DNA of 64,000 nucleotides from Euryodendron excelsum (GCA_033060915.1 CM065384.1:15618001-15682000), one strand, 5' to 3'; counted from the first letter of the stretch, positions 11,768-24,224 are shown. Notes: generated by a model from the sequence alone, not told the origin. Numbers and translations: made by a program.

Positions 11768-14700
11768 TGTCATGCCCAGATTTTTCGCACTCGAGGAATA
11801 CACACAAGCGGGAAAAATATTGTACTCTCTCGTTAGAACTCACCCTCCTAGAAGAATGAGTGCGACTATGTTTGAATTGAAAATTAGTTTAAAAGGCTTT
11901 TGGAAAGCATTTGGAGTCACCAACTAACGTGATTAAGGTGAGTTAGGTCACCTAAAAACTAAACACAATCCGAAGACTACACTTAGGGTTTTTGAAAACG
12001 ATTTTGAAAATACTACCTCAAGTGAGGGTTTTTAAGAAAAGAGGTTGTTTAGCAAACTTTGGAAAACATTTAAGCCCTTTTTTTAAAATAACTCCATTTT
12101 TGGTCTTTGAAAACAGTGATCCTAGGTTCGGTGGTTGGTTACGTGTAAGGAAGACGCACTAAGCCATCACCCTAGCCCGCCCTTGCGATACCTACATGTC
12201 TATTTAACCTAGATTCACGTTCAACTAACAAATGTTCAATCATATCCACTTTAGAAAAAGAATGTTTAAAAAGAATGATGCATGATATGCAAGTGCAAGA
12301 AAAGAGAGTTGGAAAATAGATTTGGAAATAGACTTGAAAAGAAATTGATTTGATTTAAAAGAGATTTGAAAAGAATTAGGAAATTGAAAATTGGAAAAAG
12401 GTTGTGACCGCACCCATGAGGGTTGCCTACGTATCTTTTTGGAGGAATCAGGTCAGTCGTAGTTCGAACAAGAGTCCAATAGAAAATAAAGGGTTTGATT
12501 GGAAAGAGAGATTTTGATTTGAAGAAGGATTTGATTTGAACTTAGAAGGAGGATTGGAATTTGGAATTTGGAATTGAAAAGATTGGACTTTGATTTGGAA
12601 AGATAGAAGTTGGAGAAAAGATTTGGACTTGTTTTGGAAAGAATGAGGTTTAGAAAACCTAGACTTAGAAAAGATAAGATTTATAAAGGACTTGAGATTA
12701 AGAAAGACTTGACTCGAATGTTAGACTTGAAAGATTAAGGAAGGATTGGATTTAGGAAAGATTCAAATTGGGAAAGTTTCAAAATAGGAAAGTTTTGTTT
12801 TAGGAAAGTTTCGAATTAGGAAAGTTTCATTTTAGGAAAGTTTTGAAATAGGAAAGTTTTGAAAGTTGGAAAGTTTAGAATTTAGAAAGTTTCAAATTTA
12901 GAAAGTTTTAGATTTGGAAAGAATTGAAGTTTAAAAAGTTTGAAAGTTTAGAAAGATTCAAAGTTTGAGTTTTAGAAATTCTTGAAATTAGAAACGATTT
13001 TGAGTTTAAGAAAGGTTTGAAAACTTAGATTTGGAAAGTTAAGATTTGGAAAGGGATGGAATTAAGAAAGGTTTGAAAGCTTAAAGTTTAACGAAAGATT
13101 TGAAAGTTTAAGTTTAGGAAACTTAAGGTTTAGGAAAGTACTAGATTAGGAAAGTGTTAAATTAGGAAAGATTTTGGTTTGGAAGGATTGAGATTCCTAT
13201 TTCCTAAAGCAAGGGATTGGATTTTGTTTCTAAAAAGAGATGTTTTGATTTAGTTTCCAAAAGAGGAGATTGGGCTTGGTTTCCTAAAGGGAAGAATGGA
13301 TTTGGCATCGATTTGGAAATATAGAGTTTTAGAAATCCTAGTTTTGGGAACACTATAGTTTTGACGTAGAAAATAGGTTTTGAAAATATATATGCAGTTT
13401 TGATGTGGAAAACAAGAGGTTTTGGAAACCTAGGTTTTGAGGCCAAAATAAGGGGATTGGAAATCATGCTTTTGGGAAGGAAAATTAGGGTTTTCTAATT
13501 GTGGGTTTTAGGGTTTGACTTGGACTCTAAGGAAAGAGTTTTTGAAAATTGTGTTTTTCGGAAAGAGGGATTTTTGGAAGGAAATCCTAGAGAGGAGTTT
13601 CTAGAAAGTGAATTTTGAAAAGAGAGTTTTTAGAAAGAGATTTTTGGGAAGAGTTGTTTAGGAAGGAAACGTAAGGAGCGTATTTGGAGAGTGAACTTTG
13701 AGAAAAACATTTTTGGAACGGAGCTTTTAGGAAAGATGTTTTTGGAAAGAAATTGTTGGAAGGGAGTTTTTCTAGAAAGGAGACCTAAGGAGTGCTTTTA
13801 GAAAGTGAATTTTGAGGAGAGTATTTTGGAAAGGAGTTTTTAGGAAGTTTTGAAAATAGATTCTTGGAGGGAGTTTTTAGAAAACAATTTTAGAAAGGAA
13901 TTTGAAGAAAGAGATTGGAGAGAGTTTTTAGAAAGTATGTTGAAAGAGAGGTTTTTAGAAGGAGGGATTTGAAAAGAGAGTTTTTAGAAAGTATATATAA
14001 AATATCTCACTTTTCTAAAGCGATTCTAACCATAAGAAGGTTAGAACCACTTTAAAATAGTGGTTTTGAAAACAACAATGTTTTGAAAATATGGACCATA
14101 TTGGTCACCTTAAATGTAACATTTTCCTAAAGCGACCCTAGCCATGAAAAGGCTAGAACCACCTTAGGATTGTGATTTTGAAAACAAGTTTTGAAAAAGA
14201 AGATTTTAATGCAATTTTGAAAACAATGTTAATGCAAGCTTTGAAAACGAGTTTGAAAATAAACTTTGGAAGAATGCAAGATCATGATATGCATAATGCA
14301 AAGAGGGTCGTGAACATACAAGGTTAAAGGATTCACCACATAATCAAGAGGGCCGAACCCATGTGGTCTCCAATTAGACTAAAAGAAAGCCCCCGACACG
14401 GTGACTCTCCAATAGCCTAATCCTACACATGGACCGGGAATTCCATTGTTTCAAGGATGCAAGAAGGGGGGGAAGAAGATGGGGGATTAAAATAGAAGAA
14501 AATCCAAGTGGGTTAGGAGAGAGAAGGGAGGGGGAAGATGCGTAAATTTAAAGAGAAAGCCTACCTTGTGTCTTCTTTATTTTGCTTAGCATTACACATT
14601 TTGCTTTGCTTGTCTTGCTTCGGTCTTCAATTCAATCTTTAAGAGTTTGTCTTCAATCTTCAAAGCTTTAGATTGCAACACTTTAAATCTTTAAAGAAGG

Positions 14701-14889
14701 CTTTGGGGGCTAGTGTATGAGTGTATAGAAGTGTATGTGAGTGTATAGGAGGCTAGGGTTTGTATATGGAGGCTAGGGTTTGGAAAACCTAAGGAGACTA
14801 GGGTTTAGAGAGGCTACAAGCTCTGTATATCAAAAAGTAGGGTTTTTATATTGAGCTTGAGGACCTCTTTCACACTGAAGGAGGCTCTG

Positions 14890-14897
14890 TATTTATA
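14890..14897 (-). promoter_or_regulatory. TATA box of solo LTR B
   Basis: TATTTATA on the plus strand (TATAAATA on the minus strand), directed leftwards and facing the A 5' LTR promoter at 8978. Confidence 0.7.
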
Positions 14898-15675
14898 GAC
14901 AAGGGAATGACCTGGTGCTTGTTGTAGTGGGGCCAGGCTAAAAATACTTCTGGCGCCACTAGTGACTACCATGGCACCAACAAGTTAGGAAAGTTTTAGG
15001 GTCGGCAAGCAATGTATCTTGAGAAGATTTGGGCGCTTTTACTAATGACTACCATGCAATTTTTAGCCTCGCTTCACTAGGAGTGACTCCGGAAGGTCCA
15101 GGAAACATTTAAAGGACCGAGAATGGCCCGGAAGGTCGAAAAAGGGTAGGAACCCTTAGAATAGGCTCCCGAGGGTCAGAATGTCCCGGAAAAAGACTCA
15201 AGATATGGAAACATTATTTAGAATGTTCCCAAGAGGCTACCGGTTTGATACCCAGAGCCGGTATGGTTGGAAAAGGCGACCGGCCCACTAGGGGCAAAAC
15301 GGTCATTTTGCACCGAGTTTACCGGAACTGACTCAGAATGATCCGGAAAGATAAAGGAAGGTCGATAATACCATAAGAAGCATTCTTGGGAGATTACTGG
15401 TTTGATATCCAGAGCCGGTGTGGTCCCCGGGGCGATCGGATGCCTAGGGGCAAAATGGTCATCTTGACCGAGAAGTCTCGGAATTGGCCCAAAACGGACT
15501 AAAAGGCACCTAATCGTGCCGGATTGCTTTTAAGAAAATCTTAGAAGGGGTGGACTTACCATTCTGAGGACTCAGATGTGTTCTCAAGAAACGTGCGAAA
15601 AAATGGCCCTAGGGGCAGTTTGGTCATTTTTCATTGAAGTGGACTAGCAGGCACTAGTATTGACCTGGGTTTTGA

Positions 15676-15808
15676 GTGTTTAGCCACTCTGACGGCGGTC
15701 TCGTGATACAGGGGTTTGTTGGCAATTCCCTATATCGACCTACTTGCGAGTATTTTCGCTGCTCTGACGATTGTGATGTTTACGAGTACTTCCGCTACTC
15801 TGACGGTT
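15676..15808 (-). repeat. U3 hairpin array II of LTR B
   Basis: Minus-strand copies of the CCGTCAGAGTAGC..ATACTC unit, four degenerate units. Confidence 0.7.
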
Positions 15809-15984
15809 CGCGATCATTCTCGAGATTGCCTGATCTCGGGAAGCTGCTAAAGGGACTTAGCGCCTGAGAAGTCAAATTTCTCACAAGATGTACCAAAACA
15901 GACATATCTGCATTGGCTGGCTAGCAGGCGCCAAAGGCGGACTGTTCTACCATCTAGGGACTTGGGGTCTCATCCCGATCGATA

Positions 15985-16455
15985 GGTTTAAAGGGGACTT
16001 ACCATCTTTGAAAAGACGTGCCTAATTTGGAATTGGAAAGGGGACTTACCATCTTCAGAAAGATGCGCTTGATTTGAAATTGGAAAGGGGACTTACCGTC
16101 TTCAGAAAGACGCACCTGATTTGGACTTGGGAAGGGGACTTACCGTCTACAGAAAGACGTGCCTGATTTGGGATTGGAAAGGGGATTTACCGTCTCCGGA
16201 AAGACGTGCCTAATTTGGAATTGGAAAGGGGAGTTACCGTCTTCGGAAAGATGAGCCTGATTTGGAATTGGGAAGGGGACTTACCGTCTACAGAAAGACG
16301 TGCCTAATTTGGGATTAGAAAGGGGATTTACCGTCTCCGGAAAGACGTGCCTGATTTGGAATTGGAAAGGGGACTTACCGTCTCCAGAAGGACGAGCCTG
16401 ATTTGGAATTAGAAAGGGGACTTACCATCTTCGGAAAGACGTGCCTAATTTGGAA
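15985..16455 (-). repeat. U3 hairpin array I of LTR B (about 10 units)
   Basis: About ten ~47-bp units of the form GATTTGGAATTGGAAAGGG followed by ACTTACCGTCTTCGGAAAGACG, the largest array of this type in the window. The A LTRs have five units and the D LTRs three. Confidence 0.85.
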
Positions 16456-16651
16456 GTGGACCGAATAATGCCCCTATGGGCATTTCGGTCATTTTACCTC
16501 TATTTGGGCCTGGTGGGCCCGCGAAGCGATGGATAGACGAGATTAGAGTTAAAGAGTTGATTTCGATTGGAATACGTCCATATTGACTTGAGTACAAGTC
16601 TGGACGGACCGTAGACTGCCGAGCGGTCAAAAATGGGGTGCTTACAATGGC

Positions 16652-17051
16652 CTAATGCGTCTTCCCTACACATAACCAACCTCCGAGCCTAGATCAATAA
16701 TTTCAAAGACCAAAATAGAGTTTTATTTTCAAAAAGGGCTTAAATGTTTTCTAAAGGTTGTCAAACAACCTGTTTTCTTAAAAACCCTCTCTAGAGGTAG
16801 TATTTTCAAAATCGTTTTCAAAAACTCTAACTGTAGTCTTCAGATTGTGCTTAGTTTTTAGGTGACCTAACTCACCTTAATCAAGTTAGGTGGCAATTCC
16901 AAATGTTTTTCAAAAGCTCTTTATTCAAATATATTTTTAATTCAAACCTAGTCGCATTCATTCTTCTAGGAGGGTGAGTTCTAATGAGATAGTATAGTGT
17001 TTTTTCTGCTTATGTGTGTATTTTTCGAGTGCAAAAAATCTGGGTGCGACA
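16652..17051 (+). mobile_element. Element A 5' LTR, second part
   Basis: Resumes the U5 after the B insertion (CTAATGCGTCTTCCC, then the ACCTAACT..AGTTAGGT hairpin) and ends AAAAATCTGGGTGCGACA just before the PBS. Confidence 0.85.
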
Positions 17052-17053
17052 GT

Positions 17054-17072
17054 TGGTGACTCCACGGGAGAC
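17054..17072 (+). other. Primer-binding site of element A
   Basis: TGGTGACTCCACGGGAGAC, two bases after the LTR end. Copies at 43377-43395, 51299-51317 and (minus strand) 19686-19704 give a consensus TGGCGACTCCRCTGGGGAC, whose complement ends in CCA as a tRNA 3' end should. A tRNA-Arg primer is reported for Ogre elements; I recall this and could not check it. Confidence 0.75.
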
Positions 17073-18424
17073 ACTTAGAGGGTTAGGCCGTAGTCATGTC
17101 TCTTTACCCTTCACCCATGTAGAGTGTTCAATTAACTTGTTCAATCCTATTCACTTTAAATTTTCAAAACCAAAATTTCAAAAAAACAAGCATTTATTCA
17201 TATTATCTTGTATTAAGTTTGCCATCCACATACTAACTCTTTCATTTTTGTTTTGTAGGTGCACTTTTCGTTGAAATTTTATTAACGGCCATGCATGAAT
17301 GTGATGAATAGAATGAATGGGAGTTGTTGGGCTCTTTCCTCCGCTTTCAAAAATCACACACACACTGCATGTGCACCGGCATTCTGCATACTTGCATTTT
17401 TACCCTGATATGACCCTTCTAGTTAGAAAGGGGGAACGGTAAATTGGTTGTAGGCAACATGTTGTGTGAGTTTCTTCACGTACGACCTCTTGATGGTTCC
17501 CTCGCTCGGATCACCAACCGATCATGGCACCACCTCGGGGAGTGGGCCTAGGTTTGAAGATCTGGGGACCCAGCCTTTTTAGAATGCATTAGTCAACCCT
17601 CAATCTCATGCTCATATAGACATAATGCATAGCGGAACCTCTACCGGATTTAAGACACGCGCACTGTTTTCAAAACCATGGAGGAAAGGACGACTGCTCT
17701 TACTTTTATTTATACCTGTTTATTCCTGTTATTATAATGACTGTATTCTTACTATTATAATGTCTGTCTAACTGCACATACATGCATATTTACTTCAACT
17801 GTATTCTCTCTCCTTATACTCTATGCTTTCATTTTCATACATTTCATATTCCATGTCAAGACGAGAGTTCCAAGTAACTCAAGTCACTACATTCTCATGC
17901 ATATGATCAACCCAAAGAGAGTGACACCTAGTTCACTCTCCGTTACATTAAACCTACGTTAACCCTAAGGGTTCCCACGTAACCCTAAGGACTCATGGCA
18001 TGCACCTCAATTCATTCCATAGGAGGGGCCCTAATCCCTCCATGCTCACGGAGATAAGGTCGCCAAGAAGACAAGGGACAATCGATCAACAAGGTCTCTC
18101 AGCGACCTCCTCGACATCAAATCCAACGAAGACGAATCCAAAGACTCAAGAGTAGTTTAGGATTTCCTTTGTAAAATTAGATAGGTGGAGCCCCCAAAGG
18201 AACATGTTTCCTCTCCCCCTGTTAAAATGTATTTCAATTCTTTTGTATATTAAACCCAAAGTTAAATGTATTTCTTTATTTTCCCTGAGCAATGGATGGA
18301 AGAACATGTGAATGGGTGAAGCTCCTCATCTAACAAAATCACCCTGCACTGAGTCAACATTACTCCCAAGAAGGGGCAACATCCACCTAGGGATCCCATT
18401 ATCACCCGGCAAAGAGCATCACTG
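17073..18424 (+). other. 5' leader of element A
   Basis: Long untranslated leader between PBS and gag, alignable with the leaders of D (51318-52600) and the outer element (43396-44700). It contains a branch-point-like TACTAAC (17231-17237) and, 20 bases on, a pyrimidine-rich tract ending TTTTGTAG (AG at 17257-17258), which looks like a splice acceptor. A short frame ending at a stop near 18160 (KKTRDNRSTRSLSDLLDIKS) is partly kept in the other leaders. A (CA)n run lies near 17355. Confidence 0.6.
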
Positions 18425-19427
18425 ATGGCTGCTAACCCTGAATAATCATCTCAAGTCTCTTGGGAAGAAGTCAATGAAATGAGGACCAAGATGGATGAGA
18501 TGCTCAAACAAATTCAAACTATGGCTATGAAGGATGCTGCTGCAGTCCCATCATCATCTATGACTTCATCCAAGGACCCTAAACCTATTAATCCAAGGAT
18601 CATGCTTCAGTCTGACAATGTTAGGAGGACTAAGGAAGATGCTAAAGAGATCAGCACTGAAGAGGAGGAGACCATATTACATTCGCCCATCGTAAAGAAG
18701 GCTCCACTAGACCCTCTCAGTCTAAAAATCCAAGGGCTAGAGGATTTGTTGCGAAGTCTCCATGGTCGTGACACTTACGGGTTCACTACCTATAACGAGT
18801 TATGTTTCTTTCCGGACCACCCGAGACCTGATAGGTTCAAAATGCCTGACTTCCAGAAGTATGACGGCACTGGTAACCCCGTCGCTCGTCTTCATCTCTA
18901 TGCTAGAGCGCTAAGTGGTCACGATAACGATTCGAAACTCCTCATGTAGCTATTCCAACATAGCCTTACTAAGTCTGCTCTACAATGGTTTGCCCGTCTG
19001 GACCTAAGGAAGATCAGAACTAGGATTGAGCTGGTCAATGCATTTAAAGCCTAATATCATCACAATATTAATCTCACCTCTGACCGATGGTCCTTGATGA
19101 CTATGAGCAAGGGTGAAAAGGAAAGTTTCAAGAAGTATGCCATGAGATGGAGAGAAGCTGCTGCACAAATCAATCCCCCATTGGAAGAGAAGGAGTACGT
19201 ACAGCTATTTGTGTACACTTTTTAAGGTATATACTATGAGAAGCTCTGCACAAGTGTAGGGAAAAGCTTCTCCGAGCTCATCATGCAGGGGGAGATGATA
19301 GAAAATGGCCTCAAGACAGGGAGGATTACGGACGCCTACGCCAAGACTGGAGAAAATACCGCCAACATAGCCAAGAGAGTGGCTACTACAAAGGGAACAA
19401 TCAGGAAGGAAAGCGAAGTGTCTACAA
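18425..19427 (+). pseudogene. gag: gag pseudogene, Tat/Ogre-like Ty3/gypsy
   Basis: Encodes the remains of a retrotransposon capsid protein. I chose the ATG at 18425 (MAANPE) because the frame then runs about 1,000 bp without any frameshift. Gag hallmarks in order: a charged, Met-rich N-terminus with EEVNEMRTKMDEML near residue 20; the capsid start RFKMPDFQKYDGTGNP near residue 138; ALQWFARL near 186; KKYAMRWREAA near 240; and GKSFSELIMQGEMIENGLK after residue 275. Four stops interrupt it: TAA 18443, TAG 18947, TAA 19052, TAA 19223. Each stands where Gag relatives usually carry Gln, or fits a Gln codon changed C to T. The frame ends at a junction with inverted element C. The nucleocapsid zinc knuckle and all of pol are missing. 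Family assignment rests on recognised motifs, not on a search. Confidence 0.8.
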
Positions 19428-19706
19428 TCCTGTTCATCACATTCATGCATGGCAGTTAATAAAATTTAAACATAAAGCGCACCTACAAAACAAAAATATA
19501 AGAGTTAGTATGTGGATGGGAAACTTAATACAAGATAATATGAATAAATGCATTTTTTTTTTGTTTGAAAACAATTTTGAAAATTTGGTTTTGCAAATTT
19601 AAAGTGAATAGGATCGAACAAGTTAATTGAAGACTCTACATGGGTGACGGGTAAAAAGACATGACTAACGGCCTACCCTCTAAGTGTCTCCAGCGGAGTC
19701 GCCAGC
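19428..19706 (-). mobile_element. Leader fragment of element C (minus strand), with PBS
   Basis: Reverse complement of the family leader: it includes GTTAGTA (branch-point TACTAAC) at 19504-19510, the acceptor-like CTACAAAAC at 19483, and the PBS at 19686-19704 reading TGGCGACTCCGCTGGAGAC. The left edge, near 19428, abuts A's gag with no TSD, so C is truncated here. Confidence 0.75.
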
Positions 19707-22700
19707 TATCGCGCTCAAATTTTTCGCACTCGAGGAACACACACACAAGCGGGAAAAACACTGTACTCTCTCGTTAGAACTCACCCTCCTAGAAGAATGA
19801 GTGCGACTAGGTTTGAATTAAAAATAGATTTGAATAAATGACTTTTGAAAAATATTTAGAGTCGCCACCTAACTTGATTAAGGTGAGTTAGGTTACCTAA
19901 AAACTAAGCGCAATCCAAATATTACACTTAGGGTTTTTGAAAACGATTTTGAAAATATTACCTCAAGAGAGGGTTGTTAAGAAAATAGGTTGTTTGCCAA
20001 CCTTTAGAAAACATTTAAGCCATTTTTGAAAATAAATTCCATTTTGGTCTTTCGAAAACAGTGATTCTAGGTTCGGAGGTTGGTTACGTGTAGGAAAGAC
20101 GCACTAAGCCATCATCCTACCATGCCCTTGCAGTACCTACATGTCTATTTACCTTAGATTCACCTATGAGAGTCTTCAAGTAACAAATGTCCAATCCTAT
20201 TCACTTTAGAAAAATAATGTTTTAAAAAGACATGATGCATGATATGCAAGTGCAAGAAAAGAAAGTTGGAAATAGATTTGAAAAGAAATTGATTTGATTT
20301 AAAAGAGATTTGAAAAGATAGAACAAAAATTGGAAAGTCTTAGAAATTGGAAAGGAAATAGAAGCTTGGAAATTTGAAATAGATTATGGAATTGGAGATT
20401 TGAAAAAGGTTGTGGAATTGAAAATTTGAAAGAGGATGTGACCGCACCCATGAGGGTTGCCTATGTATCCTTTTTTAGGAACCAGGTCAGTGGTAGTTCA
20501 GACAAAAGTCTGATAGGAAATAGAAGGTTGGATTGGAAGAAAGAGATTTTGATTGGAAAATGGATTTGATTTAAACTTAGAATAGAAGATTGAAGATTGG
20601 AATTCAGAATTTTGGAATTGAAAAGGTTGGATTTTGATTTGGAAAAATAGAACTTGGAAGAAAGATTTAGACTTGTTTTGGAAAGATAGAGGTTTAACAA
20701 ACCTAGACTTAGGAAAGAAAGGAGACTTAAGAAAAATTTGACTTGGAAGGGTTTAAGAAATATTCGACTTGACTCGAAAGAGTTTTAGAAAATATTAGAT
20801 TTAGAAAAGGTTCGAATTAGGAAAGTTTCATTTTAAGAAAGTGTCACTTTAGGAAGGCTCCGTTTTAGGAAAGTTTTGGTTTAGAGAAGTTTTGAATTAG
20901 AAAAGTGTCTTTTTTGGAAAGTTTCGTTTTAGTAAAGTTTCAATTTAGGAAAGTGTTCGAATTAGGAAAGTTTTTATTTTAGGAAAGGTTTTGAAATTAG
21001 GAAGTTTTGAAAGTTGGAAAGTTTAGAATTTAGAAAGTTTTAACATAAGAAAGTTTCCAATTTAGAAAGTTTTGGATTTGGAAAGATTTGAGATTTAAGA
21101 AGTTTAGAATTTTAGAAAGATTTAAATTTAAGAAAGTTTAGAGTTTTGGAAAGATTTGAACTTAAGAAAGATTTGAATATTTAGATTTGGAAAGTTAAGA
21201 TTTGAAAAGGTACGGAATTTAAGGAAGGCTGGAATTAGGGAAAGTTTAGATTAAGAAGGATTTGAAAGTTTAAAGTTTAAGGAAAGATTTAAAAGTGTAA
21301 GTTTTGGAAACTTAAGGTTTAGGAAAGTAGGAGATTAGGAAGGATTTTAATTAGGAAAGATTTGGGTTTGGAAGGATTGAGATTCTTATTTCCTAAAACA
21401 AGGGATTGAATTTTGTTTCTAAAAAAGGTGTTTTGATTTTGTTTCCAAAAACAGAGGATAGGATCTAATTTCCTAAAGGGAAGAATGGATTTGGCTTCCT
21501 AAAGGGGAGATTGGATGAATTGGCATGGATTCGGAAAGATGGAGTTTTGGAAATCCTAGTTTTGGGAAAACTATAGTTTCGACGTAGAAAAAAGGTTTTG
21601 AAAATATGTATAGTTTTGATGTAAAAAATAAGAGGTTTTGGAAGCTTAGGTTTAGAGGCCAAAGTAAGGGATTGGAATTCATGCTTTTGGGGAGAAAAAT
21701 TAGGGTTTCCTATTTATGGGCTCTAAGGTTTGACTTGGGCACCAAGAATAGAGTTTTTGGAAAGTGAGTTTTTAGAAAGGGAGATTTTTGGAAGGAAATC
21801 TTAGAAAGGAGTTTCTAGAAAGTGAATTTTGAAAAGAGAGAGTTTTTGGAAAGAAATCCTAGAGAAAAGTTTCTAGAAAGTGAATTTTTGGGAAGAGTTG
21901 TTTAGGAAGGAAACATAAGGAGCGTCTTTGGAGAATGAACTTTAAGGAAAGTATTTTTGGAAATGAGTTTTTAGGAAAGATGTTTTTAGAAAGAGATTGT
22001 TGGAAAGGAGTTTTTGAAAAATAATTTTGGAAAGGAGATTGGAGAGAGTTTTCTAAGAAGGAAACCTAAGGAGTGTTTTTAGGAAAGGAATTTCGAAGAG
22101 GGTGTTTTGGAAAGGAGTTGAAAAAAGAGTTTTTTAAAAATAGATTTTTGGAGGAAATTTTTGAAAACAACTTTGGAAAGAAGAGTTTTAGGAAAGCATG
22201 TTGAAAATGAGGGTTTTAGAAAGAGAGACTTTTGAAAAGAGAGTTTTTAGAAAGTATAAAAATGTCTCACTTTCCTAAAGCGATTCTAATCATAAGAAGG
22301 CTAGAACCACTTTAAGAAAGTGATTTTGAAAACAACAAGGATTTGAAAATATGGACCATATCGGTCACTTTAAATATAATACTTTCCTAATGCAACCCTA
22401 GCCATGGAATGACTAGAATCACCCTAGGATTATGATTTTAAAAACAAGTTTTAGAAAAGAAGGTTTTGATGCGATTTTGAAAACAAGTTTAATGCAAGTT
22501 TTGAAAACGAGTTCGAAAACGATTTTTGGAGGAATACAAGATAATGATATGCATAATGCAAATTGGGGTTGTGAACATACAAGGTTAAAGGCTTCGCCAC
22601 ATAATTAAGGGGGCCGAGCCCATGTGGTCTCCGGTTAGACTAAAAGAAAGTCCCCGACACGGTGACTTTCCAATAGCCTAATCCTACATATGGACCGGGA

Positions 22701-23151
22701 ATTCCCTTATTTCAAGCATGCAAGAAGCGGGGGAAGAAGATGGGAGATTAAAATAGAAGAAAATTCAAGTGGGTTAGTAGAGAGAAGAAAGAGGGGGAAG
22801 TGTAGAAACTTAAAGAGAAAGCCTATTGTATGTCTTGTTTACTTCGCTTGGTTTAGCGCGCTTTGCTTTTCTTCGGTCTTCGCTTCACTTCAGTCTTGAT
22901 CTTTGAAGACTTGTCTTTGGTCTTCAAAGCTTCGTAGTTGCAGCAATCTAAGTCTTCAATGGAGGATTAGAGGCTAGGGTATAAGTGTATGAGAGTGTAT
23001 GAGTGTATAGGAGGCTAGGGTTTGTGTATGGTGACTAGGGTTTGGAAAACCTAGAAGAGCTAGGGTTTAGGGAGGCTACGAGCTCTGTATATCAAATATT
23101 AAGGTTTTCAAATTAATTTTTTGGACCTCTTTCACGCTTGAGTAGGCTCTG

Positions 23152-23159
23152 TATTTATA
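23152..23159 (-). promoter_or_regulatory. TATA box of LTR C
   Basis: TATTTATA on the plus strand, just downstream (minus-strand sense) of the GGCGCC palindromes. Confidence 0.7.
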
Positions 23160-24224
23160 GAGATGGGATAGACCTGGCGCTTGTTACAGTGGCGTTAGGC
23201 CAAAAATGCTTCTGGAGCCATTAGGAGTGGCGCTAGGCCAAATATTGGCTTGGCGCCACTAGTAGCGGCGCCAGCTAGTTAGAAAAGTTTTAAAGTTGGC
23301 AAGCAACGTATCTTGAGAAGATTTGGGCGCCTGTACTAGTGACTACCATGTAATTTTTAGTCTGGCTTTACTAAAAGTGACTCCGGAAAACCCGGGAAGG
23401 ACTTAAAGGACCGGGAAGGGCCCAGAAGGCTGGAAAAGGGGAGGAACACTTAAAACAGTGTCCCGGAGGTAGTGGACTTGAAAAAGGATGACAATAATTG
23501 TCGGAAGGGTTAACCGGGCCATTAGAGGCAAAACGGTCAACTGGATCGAAAAGCTACCGGGACGGACTCATAATGTCCCAGAAGAAGACTCGAGATTTAG
23601 AAACATTATTCAGAATGTTCCCAGGAGGCTACCGGTTTCATATCCAGAGCCGGTGTGGTCGGAAAAGGCGAGCGGCCCACCAAGGGCAAAACGGTCATTT
23701 TGCACCGAGTTTGCCGGAACTGACACGGAATGATCCGCAAAGATAATGGAAGGTCGGGAATACTACATAAAGCATTCTGGGGAGGTTACCGGTTTGATAC
23801 CCAGAGCCGGTGTGGTCAAAAAAGGCAACCGGCCCACTAGGGGCAAAGCTGTCATTTCGCATCGAGTTTACCGGATATAACTTGGAATGATCCAGAAAGA
23901 TAATAGAAGGTTGAGAACACTATAAGAAGCACTCTCGGGAGGTTACCAGTTTGATACCAAGAGCCGGCGTGGTCCCAAGGGCGTTCGGATGCCTAGGGGC
24001 AAAATGGTCATCTTGATTGAAAAGTCTCAGAATTGGCCCGAAATTGACTAGAAGGAACCTAATCATGCCGGATTCCTTTTAAGACAATTTTGGGAGGGTG
24101 GACTTACCATTCTGAGGACTTAGGTGTGTTCTCGAGAAACATGCCGGAAAATAGCCTTTGGGGCAGTTTTGTCATTTTTCACCGAAGTGGGCTAGTAGGC
24201 ACTGGTGTTGACCTGGGTTTTGAG

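Larger units (their letters stand above)
11768..16646 (-). mobile_element. Solo LTR B (minus strand) inside the A 5' LTR
   Basis: Read on the minus strand it starts TGTAAGCACCCC at 16646 and ends ...GGGCATGACA at 11768. It is 4,879 bp, a full LTR length, with no PBS, PPT or internal sequence at either end, and is flanked by ATGGC/ATGGC. It contains its own array I (15985-16455, about ten units), array II (15676-15808) and TATA box (14890-14897). Such solo LTRs form by recombination between the two LTRs of a full element. Confidence 0.9.

Noticed and set aside
13204..13467. Minus-strand frame of 88 codons in LTR B
   Set aside because: The same U5 stretch in other LTRs is not open; composition is explained by AAAACC/TTTCC repeats.
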